Positions 1 to 11,034 of a stretch of 64,000 nt of DNA are shown here, in pieces (position 1 is the first letter of the stretch; each line of letters begins with the position of its first letter). The notes under the pieces are model-generated. The model was not told where the DNA came from. It ran no database searches and saw only the letters and a program-made list of their open reading frames with translations. Source of the stretch: Straminergon stramineum (taxonomy: Eukaryota; Streptophyta; Bryopsida; Hypnales; Calliergonaceae); contig OY987273.1 of the NCBI GenBank assembly GCA_963920665.1, forward strand, positions 5,148,501-5,212,500, written 5' to 3'. A program made the translations under genes and the position numbers.

Positions 1-3000
1 CGTAAGTACCATTACAACACCAAAACGTTGTAAAATAACTCGAAATGTTGTCCTAAAGGATTCTAGACTATTGTTGCAAGTCGAGATTATCCGTTTTACC
101 AACTTAAGCTCTCCCTTCACCTCTTTTCTCTCTTTTCCGGATCACTACCTTTCCGGAATCCAATCCGGATCCACTACCTTCCGGAATCCGGATTCGTCAC
201 TTCTCACACACACTGGTTTTGGTGCTTCTGTTTTATCCTCAGAGGGTCTGCTTTTGATCTTGTAGAGGGGTAGGGACTCACCACTCGTATTCCTCACACT
301 CTCTTCTCTCTCTAAACTACACAAAACACTCTTAGACCAAATGTCGCACTAGATCAGACCAAGAAACACTTTCAAAACTTCTTGGATGGCCAATCTGGAA
401 AGTAGGTCACTCAAAGCCGTAACAAGCCTTCTCCACTACAACAACAGATCAACAAAAATCAGAATCGATGGGGGATTGTTAGTCATTCACTAGACTCATC
501 CAACGGTTTAGCAGACCTTCCAAGAAGAATAGGATGGGGATTTTTCCGTTGGTGGTTGCTTATCTCTACCCAGAACCCTCTCTAGTATTCCAGACTTGCA
601 CCTACATTACTTCTTGCCAGATATCCATTCCAATGTTTTAAAGGCATTGTGCATAAGACCGTATTCACAAGCCTAAACTACGTCACAAATGTTCCCTCCC
701 AAATTAGATCCAATCACCTTAGATTTGGATTCCTCCTTTCTTCCTCCTCTCCCTTACACTTCAACGCTCTCACAAGTGAACACAAAAAGATGGATATACA
801 ACAGATCAATTCATGAATGTCCACTTGGTGGCTCAGATTAAAGAAAGGATGACAAGATACCAACTATACGCACTAGGATGGAATGAGAGGGCAACAAACC
901 TACCCCTCACTTAAAAACCCAAAAACCCAAAGCCAAAAAGCCACCTGAAAATCTACGTGACCAATCATAGACCTCTCAAGAAACCCGGAAATTTAGATCC
1001 TACAAATCTAGAACCCGGGCCCACACCTGGAAACCCGGATCAGATTCTAAATTCAAATTCTAAAACACTAACTACTTTGCCTTTTGCACCTTCTTCTGAT
1101 TGCTCTTGCCTTGACTTGCTGGTGACCGGATGGACACCCTCGGAGTCGCTTTCGGAGTTGCCTTCACCGGAGTCGTCCTCAACACTACTCGAGTCTGGAT
1201 CTTCTAGAATTCTGGAGGCAAGTCTTCCTCATCCATGTCCTCTTCCTCTTCTTCCTCTTCCGATCTGGTTTGGTACTCCTCTTCCTCAGATTTTCTCAAT
1301 TTCAATGATCTCCCTCTTGTCTTCTTCTCTTGAAGAGGTGTCATCCAAAACGATGGGGGTCCTCTCCTTACTCGGTTGAGGTTGTAGCATATGTTCAAAG
1401 CTTTCTGGATGAGTCCTCACCGGATTCATCAATCCTCCAATCTAGTCTGCCAAGTCATTTCGGGTAAGCAACTTGGGTGTCTGAAGGGTCTCCTTCTCCG
1501 GAAGACGGATTGTTGGAATTAGTGGCGAAATTGTAACTTCTGGTGGAGCTAACTTTTGTGCTGCTTTTGGCTGCTTGGTTGGCTCTCGTGTTGCCTTCAC
1601 GCTCCCCTGGATGGTCTTCTCCAACTGAGTTGAGAAGGGCTTTGTTGAATGCCAGAGAATCTCCTTAGGGACTTCCAATCTAGCCAGTAGTGGCATTGAT
1701 GTTGTTAATTTCATCAGAGTTACTGTGTCAAAGTGGATTTCTGGAAAGTTGGAAAAATCTATGACATGGTCTAGATCAATCCGCCCCAAAAGCTGGTGCA
1801 TCTCCTTCAGCATGGAATCCATCCTTAATGAGAAGTCGACCAAGATCCGAATCACCTTAGATTCGAAGAGATGTCTTTCCTCTACAAGCGGATTTTATAT
1901 GAGAGCGGCCTTGACTACAAGATCTACAGGTCTATCCACTAGACCAGATAGATTCTTAACCAACAGTAGAGCTTCCTTCTTCCTCTGCTTTGCTGTCACT
2001 AGCTTCCTTTGTGCCCAACTCAATCTGGCTTGAAGGTTTGTCTTCTCCTTCTCTAGACTTTCAATTTGCTTCTCCTTCCTCTCCAACTCTTCCGGATTTG
2101 GAAGTTTCTTCACTGTGTCGAATATGTCCTCTAGCTTGACCTTCAACTCCTTGCTGATCCTCTTGAGATAATCCGCCAAATTCTCATGGTACTCTTATGC
2201 CTGCAAAACCTAGTTGAATCTAGTTTTGAAGAACTCGGATATGTCTTCCTCTGGCTCCTTCGGAACCTTCTCTTGAGCAAGGAGTTTTTCTCGTGAAGCT
2301 AGATCAGTGGATTTCCTCTGCCTCCGATCCAAGAGTTGCTCCTCCTCTTCCGGCTCTTCGTCTTCCTCAAATTCTGGTTGCTCCGCCCCCACTTTTTCTG
2401 TGAGGCCGTAATGCAAGATGGTGGATCTCGTGGTGTACTCTACCATTTCTACATCACTCAAGAGTTCTGCGTGATGGTGGAGGTGGAACAGGTAAGGACC
2501 AATTGGGTTGGTCTTTGCCTTTCCAACATTGGCAGCAAGCTTGGAGACTACTGCTCCAATAACTTTGCCCTAGTTGACCGGTCTACCCTCCATGGCACCA
2601 AAAATGGTGTTGGCTACCGTAATCGTAACCCAGATAGGCTTTTCCAGATACAAGATCAAGATTAGAAATTCTAGGACCTGCTTCTGCCTCGCATCTAGAC
2701 AATCGTTGATTGCATACCCTTGCTTGGAATGGGCTGCATTCCTAAATTTTCCGACCGCGAACTTATCCACTTGGGAGGCTAATTCGGATCCTTCTTGGGG
2801 AATCCGTATACCTTGGCCCAAACCTCATCTGTCCAGGTTCTAGGTCACCCCCTGACTATCAACTCATACTGATTCGGAGCTCCTACAATGAGCTCTTGAA
2901 TCATCCGATCATTCTTCACTGTCCATGGCTTCAAGAACAGGCCGAGACATCTTATCTCACTCAGGTCATCTTCTAGTTGTGACCACTCTCTCAGCCTTTC

Positions 3001-3510
3001 TGGAATGGTCGGACAGACCATCCGTGTCATCACTAATGGTTTCCAGATATCTCCCTCTGCCATCTAAAACTAAAACTAAGTTGAAATCTAGTGAAGACAA
3101 CGAGCAAGTAGCTCCTGAATCGATTACTATCTCACCACTCTTTCTCTCAACTATACAAGTGCAAGACTACTGCAGAAGAAAGAGGAAGAAGAAATGGGAG
3201 TGTTGGGATTAAGTACCCATCATCCTATTGACCGTTCTAGAAGCGGACTGTTTTACCCATAATGGATCCCTAGATTCCTAGACTGGAACTCTAGACCATA
3301 GGCTGTCACTATCCGGGTTTCCAGAATCCGGATCCATCCTAGATCCTTTTACGGAACACTTGGGTCATCCTCTCAGCCTTATTTCGATGTTTATCCTAAG
3401 AGAATTCTACTTCTGTTTGCTAATTGGGAATTTTGAAATTTTCCATACTATTATAAACTATTTAATACTAACTCGGTAGATTCCGAGTTTCTGTCTTGTG
3501 ACAACAATCG
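1..3510 (-). mobile_element. 3.5-kb dispersed repeat, copy A (left end may be cut by the window)
   Basis: This block is closely similar, base for base, to 7535-11030 and in part to 11035-12970. The left end reads cgtaagtaccattacaac here and cgtaagtacccttacacc in copy B. The right end is cttgtgacaac here and cttgcgacaac in copy B. I see no long terminal repeat, no clear terminal inverted repeat and no target duplication, so the element class is unknown. It carries one minus-strand gene with a roughly 450-bp leader on the right and about 1 kb of non-coding tail on the left. Near both ends it has TTCCGGAATCCGGAT-like motifs (about 137-210 and 3316-3340). Confidence 0.8.
1200..3063 (-). pseudogene. 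Gag-like / plant-transposon-like protein of the 3.5-kb repeat, copy A
   Basis: Reading right to left, the protein starts with MAEGDIWKPL at 3063. It has a conserved globular N-terminal part (motifs RMVCPTIPERL, KPWTVKNDRMIQE, GAPNQYELIVRG, then FAVGKFRNAAHSKQGYA around 2740). Next come an acidic EEDEEPEEEEQL stretch (about 2340), a Lys/Glu-rich coiled coil (about 1970-2160), and a Ser/Pro and acidic tail (about 1200-1860). The reading frame is broken by stops and frame changes. For example the Trp codon of NWVLQAQEY, intact in copy B, is a stop here (near 2213). I do not recognise the family. The layout of globular N-terminus, coiled coil and acidic tail recalls Gag or second-gene products of plant transposons. 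This is inference. Confidence 0.6.
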
Positions 3511-3517
3511 GTGTAGA

Positions 3518-3656
3518 AGTGCAATTATTTACAATATCTTTAACAATAGGTACTTAGGTCTCTGTACATTGTGTACAATCATAGTTGCTATGAAAGTGAA
3601 AATATTTACAATATCATGAACAATTTGTACTTAGGTCTATGTATAGTGTCAATGTC
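3518..3656. repeat. Two-copy tandem duplication, 76-bp period
   Basis: The segment agtgcaattatttacaatat...gtacttaggtctctgtaca at 3518 is repeated, diverged, from 3594 (agtgaaaatatttacaatat...gtacttaggtctatgtata). It lies in the gap between repeat copy A and the phosphatase-like remnant. Confidence 0.8.
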
Positions 3657-3689
3657 GTTAAACACCATATCCAGTAATGGGAGATCTCC

Positions 3690-4400
3690 CCATGAAGGCA
3701 GAGGAAAATGGGAATCAATGCACTATTCTAGTGATGGTTGCAAAGCCCTCATTGGATAAGGCCTCCACACCTTGCTGTCCACCAAAAAGCAGGTTACTCT
3801 TCACATATACTAGAACCTTCTCATTTGACTTAAAAAGACCAACAAGCCAAGGGATCAACTACATATGAAGGTAGTTGTCATTAGAATCGCCGTAGAAGGA
3901 CTCAAGAAAATAACGTTGTGTGGATCATTCATGAGGTTTTTTACTGGATTGTTGTCAATTAGCAGAATGTTCTCTAATGTAGATTAACCAAAAGTCCACG
4001 CAAAAGTTGTTAGGTCCTTCAAAAAGATTGGCTTATGCGGTGCAATTGGGGCCATGTATTTTGTCTGAGTACAGGCCTCTTGGTCTACACAAATGACATC
4101 CTAACGACTGAAGGAATCATCTACAAGGACAATGTCTAACAAGTCGTTCATGTTTCTAGATGTTATACTGCTCCAAAATGTAACTTCCGCGTTTCCTAAC
4201 AACCAATTTAGAAAGGTGGTGACACCCAACCGATGCTCAACATGAAGTTTATTACGGAAATAGGACCTATAAAGAAAAACTCCATTCAAGTCTAGAACCA
4301 CTATATAGTTTTGGTGAGGTACCTTTTCGGGTGTCCCTGGTTGCATCGTCGAAGGTCCAACACAATCTGCAATACACAATCCCATGACCTAATTAGACAT
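3690..4400 (-). pseudogene. NLI/FCP1-type phosphatase-like domain, copy 1
   Basis: The NLI-interacting-factor (FCP1/SCP, HAD superfamily) fold is readable on the minus strand. The N-terminal strand YIVVLDLNGVFLYR lies near 4300. FWSSITSRNMNDLL near 4160 matches the family's W-S/T-S-A..-N motif. The acidic motif ENILLIDNNPVKNL lies near 3940 and is followed by NDPHNVIFL. In canonical FCP1/SCP enzymes the first motif is DxDx(T/V), where the second Asp acts as acid/base. Here it is DLN, so classical catalysis is doubtful. From memory, a plant-specific branch of this family also carries DLNG. A stop and a frame change separate the middle from the last motif, so this copy looks dead. It lies downstream of the methylase-like and ParB-like segments on the same strand. 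Confidence 0.75.
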
Positions 4401-5920
4401 AAATCCACTAAGAATAGTATTCAATTGAAGTCAAATCCCTAAAGATACATAGGGTGTCACCTCAAGCACCTTTGTTATCGTCCTCTCCAATCCGATTTAC
4501 TTCTTCAACCTCATAAACCTTCGAAGGCAAAGTAGCCTTAGATTCAAAGATCTCCTCCTCTATTGCCTATAGTATACAGTCAGAAGCAATATCAATAATG
4601 CTTTGATAAAGATAACTAGTAGCCCCCCACACGACCTCAATCTCATGAAAGGGTTTACTTTTGATATCCCGTATATGATGTGCATGATGACTCGGCAAAT
4701 CAACAAGATCCTTAAATCTATTCCTGATGGTGAGTTTCTCTACATTAGTGAGTCCAACATGTGGAATAGCTATCAATGGATTCAACTTTACTGTGCTAGC
4801 CTACAAACTCATTTGTCTAAGGTCTACCATAGTGTCCTTTAGAAAGATGGTAGCCATTTTGGCCTCGGAAGTAACACCTTCGGCTTGAGACATCGGGAGA
4901 TCTCTCATTGCACCTCCTTCCAACTGAATTCCCATAGTCACAAGATGACCATGACTCAAATTCTAGACATTAGGCATCAAGAGATCTCCCGATGCATCAC
5001 CCCCCACCTTCGCCTTTTTTGTCTCTTGAAGGTCACAAATATCGTATGGATCATTTTCCATTGGGAGATCTCCCAATGCATCACCCCTAGGCTCCGCCCT
5101 CTCTAACTCTGCTCAACTAGGAGTAATATGTCGCTTAGAAGTTGCATTACCTACCTCCACTACCTTCTCAATACTAAGCCTTGTATCTAGAATAGCAAGA
5201 CGTTCTTCTGAACAACTAAGAAGAATAGATGATGCTTTGGTCGTTTCTGGAGTCCCAATCGCAGCATCCTTAATCCTAGAGGACTCAGAAGAAGAGACGC
5301 TAGGGCTCAACTTCTTTCCATACCACTCTCCAGAATACTTCAAAATTTCAACATCGTTAGAATCACTAAGCAGAATATCTAGCCTTCAATTCGTCCTAGC
5401 CTCCATCGGGCGACCTGTCTTCTTTTCAGCTGTGCAGATCCTGAACCCTTCCTTGCCTTCACCGTAACCGACTTCTTCTGAGCAGCTTGCTTTGGAGACC
5501 TCTTTTGTAAGGCAGGTGGTGGCCCTAGGGACTTTTCCTACAAGGAATGGAATGCGTAAGATCTTCTTCACTAGGGCTGGTAAAAATGTGAATTGACGAA
5601 CTGCGATTAGGAGATCTCTTGATGGTTACCTACATTGACTAACCTTCTTGACAACCGGTGTGTTCGATGGTGTGAATTTAGACTTTGTTTCCTTTGAACT
5701 ACGAGACCAACTTTTGTGATTGTCATTAGAAGCATCCATAACTTCTTTGTCTTTCTTTTTAGGTGGGTGGTCTCGAGTTTCTTCCTTTGCTGCTTCCTCA
5801 TAGCTTGTAGGCCACTCTACTATGGGATTTTCTACATCCTCTTCGATTTCTTCATGTTGCTACATATGCAATTCGTCCCAAACTTGCCTTGCAATTGTCA
5901 CTAACCTTGATTGTGTCTCA
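4400..5920 (-). pseudogene. Linker region of the copy-1 gene: charged, low complexity
   Basis: Long open stretches on the minus strand read as a charged linker between the methylase-like and phosphatase-like segments. Examples are ENPIVEWPTSYEEAAKEE then HPPKKKDKEV near 5720-5830, and LPSHHAHHIRDIKSKPFHEIE near 4650-4700. It has scattered stops and at least four AGATCT-centred palindromes (4891-5624). No domain is recognised. The second copy of the system has a similarly acidic/charged and coiled-coil stretch in the same place (47.7-48.7 kb). Confidence 0.5.
4891..5624. repeat. Cluster of AGATCT-centred palindromes within the copy-1 gene
   Basis: Four members are seen: 4891-4910 (CATCGGGAGATCTCTCATTG), 4975-4994 (catcaagagatctcccgatg), 5059-5078 (the perfect 20-bp palindrome CATTGGGAGATCTCCCAATG) and 5606-5624. 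A further outlier lies at about 3676-3694 (ATGGGAGATCTCCCCAT) and another at 7459-7478. Confidence 0.85.
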
Positions 5921-5993
5921 GAGTCATCAATGACTTCGAGTACCTTATTAGCAGTAGCTTGACAAATTTCAACAATTAGTGGTTAGTGCATTG

Positions 5994-7250
5994 TTAAGGA
6001 TTTGAAGAAGACAAAGTCGCACAAGAAGAATACAAAGTAGGGTTCACCAATCCAAGAAATGTGAACTCTAGATCACTGTTGACATTTACAATCAATATAT
6101 TCTTGGTGATGTGCCCAGAAAATATTTTGAGTGTTGTGGAGATTGAGAACCAAGGCATAATGGGGCGCCTATAAAGAGTACTGACTTCTTCCATGTCCCT
6201 GGATAAGTACATGGTTGGAATCTCTTGTGTGTCTAGGAAGAAGCTATTGAAGTTGCTCATGGAGCCCTAGTCTAGGTCATAAGTGAAAACGAAAACCAAG
6301 AAGACATTGTAATTCTTTTTGGCAATTGGTTTGGGAAAGCCATCAGCCACATCTGGAATGTAATTAATTACATGCCAGTCCTAGATTCAAACCTTATAGT
6401 CCTCCCGATGCTTCTTCAAATGTGTGAGCATGTCATAAAATCCAATAGCATATGTAATAAGAACAGCTAGCGATCATGCTGTCACAATCTATAGATTGGC
6501 ATCCCTATATTTGAGTGCATTGAATAATCGCTTCAATTTGTAGTGCTTGAGGAATTTTGCATGCGCTCCACCAGATGTGACCTCAAAGAGAAACCAAAAG
6601 TATATGTGGGTCTTCCCTTCACCCCACTATGATTTGATGGAGGCATTTGTAAGAATCTTTGCTATATCTTAGTTCTTCTCCTCCATCACTTTGCAAAGGT
6701 CCTCGTTCGTGAAATCCTAGGAAATGGCGACCACATTCGTTTCTTCGACATGGTCATTTATGAACAACTCCCACATCCTTTTTACTAAGTCTAGACACTT
6801 GTTTAGGTCACAAGTTTTATTCAACACCTTGGTTTGCTCTTCTAACCACACCTTCCCTAGTTTCGTCGCCATAGTCTTATCCACCCACCATTCAACTTGC
6901 TCTCAGGTCATTTTCTGCTTAGCGGCAAATTCATCCCATTGTGTTGTGGTGTATGGAATGTACTCTAGCTTCTTGCTTAGAAGAGGATGCTGCCTATAGT
7001 GGCACATGAGCTCATTTTTCATAGCCCTCACCTTCTTCTCCCGAGTTGGTGCAACAAGGAGAGGCATCAATAGTTGCCCCAACTCATCAACATTGAGCGT
7101 TGTTTTCTTCCTGCACACAATTCCCTTCTCCACTTGGTCCACCAAGTAATTGATGTCCTCGTTACGGAGTCTATACAAGGGCTCGTAGTCAGTGTAGTTC
7201 AACGGTTTGCGTCTACCCTTCGATTTGGATCCATTCCTATCTCGAAGCTT
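5994..7250 (-). pseudogene. Distal half of the copy-1 ParB-like gene, with a possible methylase-like segment
   Basis: The minus strand gives an almost continuous protein from about 7250 with four or five stop codons. It runs LRDRNGSKSKGRRKP, NYTDYEPLYRLRNEDINYLV, CHYRQHPLLSKKLEYIPYTT, then HYKLKRLFNALKYRDANL and WHVINYIPDVADGFPKPIA, and ends near 5994. The last part can be aligned loosely by eye to the 49-kb gene (STYIPNRVKMLN...PLFFLFKKDNDF), where a methylase-like C-terminus is clearer. It lies between repeat copies A and B and is probably the continuation of the 13.0-14.4 kb segment. A two-iteration profile search would be needed to fix the family. Confidence 0.5.
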
Positions 7251-7251
7251 A

Positions 7252-7534
7252 AATGTAAGAAAATCTTAATCAATTTGGACCAACGTTGCACATCTTTGTC
7301 ATTTTCCATAAAGAGAAGCGGAATTTTAAATCTAGGTCAGGATTCTTGAATCCAATAAAAATTGTAGACATTATTGGATAGAAATCTTGCAAAATGAACA
7401 ATGCAACTAATAATTGTCAAGGTATTGGGCAAACACATAAGTAAGTGAATCTACATCTTATCGGAAGATCTCCCGTTGGTTGTCAGTTCTATGACCTAGA
7501 TACCAAGAATGTTATATGTTGTATGCATAGAGGA
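7252..7534. other. Non-coding gap with one palindrome
   Basis: A+T-rich sequence between the broken gene and repeat copy B. It contains a diverged palindrome at 7459-7478 (tcggaagatctcccgttgg). I see no gene. Confidence 0.6.
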
Positions 7535-10500
7535 GCGTAAGTACCCTTACACCACCAAAATGTTGTTAAATGACTCGAAATATCGTCCTAGGGGATTCTA
7601 AACTGTTGCTGCAAGCCGAGATTATTAGTATTATTGACTTAAACACTCCTTTCCCTTCCTTTCTTTCTTTTTCGGATATTTACCTTTCCGGAATCCAATC
7701 CGGATTCACTCCTTTCCGGAATCCAATTCCGTCTTCTCTCACACACACTAGTTTTTGATGCCTCTGTTTTACCCTTAGAGGGACCACCTTTGATCTCTTA
7801 GAGGGTTAGGGACTCAACACTTGTATTCCTTGCACTCTCTTCTCTCTCTAAAGTACAAAAAAACGCACTTAGACCAAATGTTGCACTAGATCAGACAAAG
7901 AAACACTCTCACAACTTACCGGATGGCCAATCCGGAAGGTAGGTCACTCAAAGTCGTAATAAGTCCTTTCCACTACAACGATAGATCAACAACAACCAGA
8001 ACCGATGCGGAATTGTTAGTCATTCACTAGACTAATCCTTGGGTTTGATAGACCTTCCAGAGAGTAGGATGGGGATTTTTCCACTAGCGGTTGCTTATCT
8101 CCGCATGGAATCTTCCCCAGTATTCCAAACTCGCATCCACACCACTTTTTATCGGATTTCTGTTCCAGTGTTTTAAAGGCACTATACACAAGACCGTATT
8201 CACAAGCCTAAACTACGTCACAAATGTTTGCTCCAAATCAGATTCAGATTCCTCCTCTCCTCCTCTCTCTTACACTTCAATGCTCTCACAAGCAAACATA
8301 GAAAAATTGGATATACGATAGATCAATTCCTGAATGTCCACTTGGTGGTTCAAATTAAAGAAAGGATGACAAGATACCAACTATAAGCACTAGGATGGAA
8401 TGAGAGGGCAATAAGCCTACCACTCTCTTAAAAATTCAAAACCCCAAAGCGAAAAAGACACCCGAAAATCCAGGTGACCAACTACAGACCTCCCATGAAA
8501 CCCAAAAATTCAAATCCTACAAATCCCAAACCTGGGCCCACGCTTGGAAACCCGGATCAGATTCAAAATTCAAATCTTAACTAACTAAAACACTAACTAC
8601 TTTGCCTTTCGTGCCTTCTTCTGATTGCTCTTGCCTTGATTTGCAGATGCTCGGATGGATGCCCTTGGAGTCGCTTTTGGAGTTGCCTTCATCGGAGTTG
8701 TCCTCAATGCTACTCAAGTCTGGATCTTTTGGATTTCCGGAGGTGAGTCTTCTTCTTCTATGTCCTCCTCCTCTTCCTCCTCCTCTGATCTTGTTTGGTA
8801 CTCCTCTTCGTCAAATTTCTCAATTTGAGTGACCTCCCTTTCGTCTTTTTCTCTTGGAGAGGTGTCATCCAAAACTATGGGGGTCCTCTCCTTCCTCAAT
8901 TGAGGCTACTACATGTACTCAAAACTTTCCAGATGAGTCTGGGCCGGATTCATCAGTCCTCTAATCCGATCCACCAGGTCACTCCAGATAAGCAACAGGG
9001 TGTCTAGAGGGTTTTCTTATCAAGTGGACGGATTGTAGGAATCGGAGGTGAGATGGTAACTTCCGGTGGCGCCAACTCTTGTGCTACTTCTAGCTACTTG
9101 GCTGGCTCTCGCGCTATCTTCACGCTCCCCCGGATGGTCTTCTCCAATTGCATTGAGAAGGATTTGGTTGAATGCCGGAGAGTCTCCCTAGGGACTTCTG
9201 GTGTAGTCGGCAATGGCAGTGATGTCATCAACTTCACTAGAGTTTTTGTGTCAAAGTGGATTTCCGGAAAGTGGGAAAAAATCCATGACATAGTCTAGAT
9301 CAATCCGCCCCAAAAGCTAGCGCATCTCCTTCAGCACAGAATCCATCCTCGATGAGAAGTTGACTCGGATCTAGATCACCTTGGATCTGGTGAGATGTCC
9401 CTCCTCTATTAGCCACTTTTAGACTAGAGGCCTTGACGACGAGATCTATAGGTCTATCCACCAGACCGGATGGATTCTTGACCAACTGTAGAGCTTCCTT
9501 CTCCCTCTACTTTGTTGTGGCTAACTCCCCTTGTGCCAACTCAACCTAGCTTGAAGGTTTGACTTCTCCTTCTCCAAATTTTCAATCTGTCTCCCCTTTT
9601 GTCCCAACTCTTTCGGATTCAAAGTTTCTTCATGGCGTCGAGTATGTCCTCTAGCTCAACCTTCAACTCCTTGCTGATCCTCTTGAGAATATCGGCCAAA
9701 TTCTCATGGTACTCTTGCGCCTGCAAAACCCAGTTGAATCTAGTTTTGAAGAACTTGGATATGTCTTCCTCTCGCTCCTCTGGAACCTTCTCCAGAACAA
9801 GGAGTTTTCCTTATGAGGCTGGATCAGTGGATTTCCTTCGTCTTTGATCTATGAGTTGCTCCTCGTCTTCTGGCTCTTCTTCTTCTTCAAATGTCGGCTG
9901 CTCCGCCTCCACTTCATTTGGGAGGTCATAATGCAGGATGGTGGATCCGGTGGTGTACTCTACCATTTCTACATTACTCAAAAGTTCCACATGATGGTAG
10001 AGGTGAAACAGGTAAGGACCGATTGGACTAGTCTTTGCCTTTCCAACATTGGCGGCAAGCTTGGAGACTACTGCTCCAATGACTTTCCCCCAATTGATTG
10101 GTCTACCCTCCATGGCATCAAAGATGGTGTTGGCTACCGTAATCATAACCCAGGTAGGCTTTTCCGGATACAAGATCGGGATAAGAAACTCTAGGACTTG
10201 CTTCTGCCTAGCATCTACATAGTTACTTATGGCATACCCTTCTTTAGAATGGGTTGCATTCCGGAACTTCCCTACTGAAACTTATCTACTCGAGAGGCTA
10301 ATCTGGATTCCTTCTTGGGGAATCTGTATACCTTGGCCCAAACCTCATCTGTCTAGGTTCTAAGTCGCCCCCTCACTATCAACTCATACTGATTCGAAGC
10401 TCCTACGATGACCTCCTGAATCATCCAATCATTCTTCATAGTCCATGGCCTCAGGAACAGGCCGACACACCCTATCTTACTCAAGTCATCTTCTAGCTAC

Positions 10501-11030
10501 AACCACTTTCTCAACCTTTCTAGAATGGTCAGACAGACCATACATGCCGTCACTAAGGGTTTCTGGATATCTCCTTCCGCCATTGGAAACTGTAACGAAG
10601 TTCAAATCCGGTGGAGAAAAACATTCCACAACTCATGAATTGATCACTAATTCACCACTCTTTCTCTCAACTATACGAGCGCAAACTACTATAGAAGAAA
10701 AAGGAAGGAGAAATGGGAGTGGCAGCATTAAAATACCCGTCATCCTACTGATTGTTCCAAAAGCGGACCATTTACCTACAATGGTTCCCTAGATTCCTAG
10801 ACCAAAACTCTAGACCATAGGTTGTCACTATCTAGGTTTCTGAAATCCGGATCCGTCCTAGATCCTTTTACAGAACACTTGGATCATTCTCTCAGCCTTA
10901 ATGCAATGTTTAGGCTAAGAGAATTCTAATCCTATTTGCCTATTGGAATTTTTGAAAAATTCTATACTATTATAGACCTATTTTATACTATCCTCGTGGA
11001 TTCTGAGTTTCCATCTTGCGACAACTACTC
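7535..11030 (-). mobile_element. 3.5-kb dispersed repeat, copy B (apparently full unit)
   Basis: This is the most complete of three copies, from gcgtaagtaccc at 7535 to cttgcgacaac ending at about 11028. It matches copy A from end to end with many small differences. It appears to be inserted in, or joined directly to, copy C: right after its right end the sequence resumes with the middle of the unit (11035 corresponds to about 8715). TTCCGGAATCC motifs occur near both ends (about 7690-7730 and 10840-10855). No LTRs, TIRs or target duplication were found. Confidence 0.8.
8700..10583 (-). pseudogene. Gag-like protein of the 3.5-kb repeat, copy B
   Basis: This copy encodes the same protein as copy A, starting near 10583 at the CAT complement of ATGGCGGAAGGA. 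The central part is the best preserved of the three. It reads in one frame from PEKPTWVMITVANTIF (about 10170) through NWGKVIGAVVSKLAANVGKAK (about 10090) and GPYLFHLYHHVELLSNVEM (about 10000) to the acidic EEEEEPEDEEQL run (about 9880). A coiled coil follows at about 9540-9720, then a proline and acidic tail (EEEEEEEDIEEEDSPPE near 8760). Trp codons intact here are stops in copies A or C, so copy B may be younger or less decayed. Function is unknown. Confidence 0.6.
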
Positions 11031-11034
11031 CCTA

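Noticed and set aside
433..455. CCACTACAACAACAGATC in repeat copies A and B as a CACTA terminus
   Set aside because: It lies inside the 3.5-kb unit in both copies and has no inverted partner or target duplication.
957..1379. A 140-codon plus-strand frame in repeat copy A
   Set aside because: It is the antisense of the conserved acidic and Pro-rich tail of the minus-strand gene and is not kept in copies B and C.
1..3510. LTR retrotransposon identity for the 3.5-kb repeat
   Set aside because: No direct terminal repeats, primer-binding site, polypurine tract, reverse transcriptase or integrase motif was visible.
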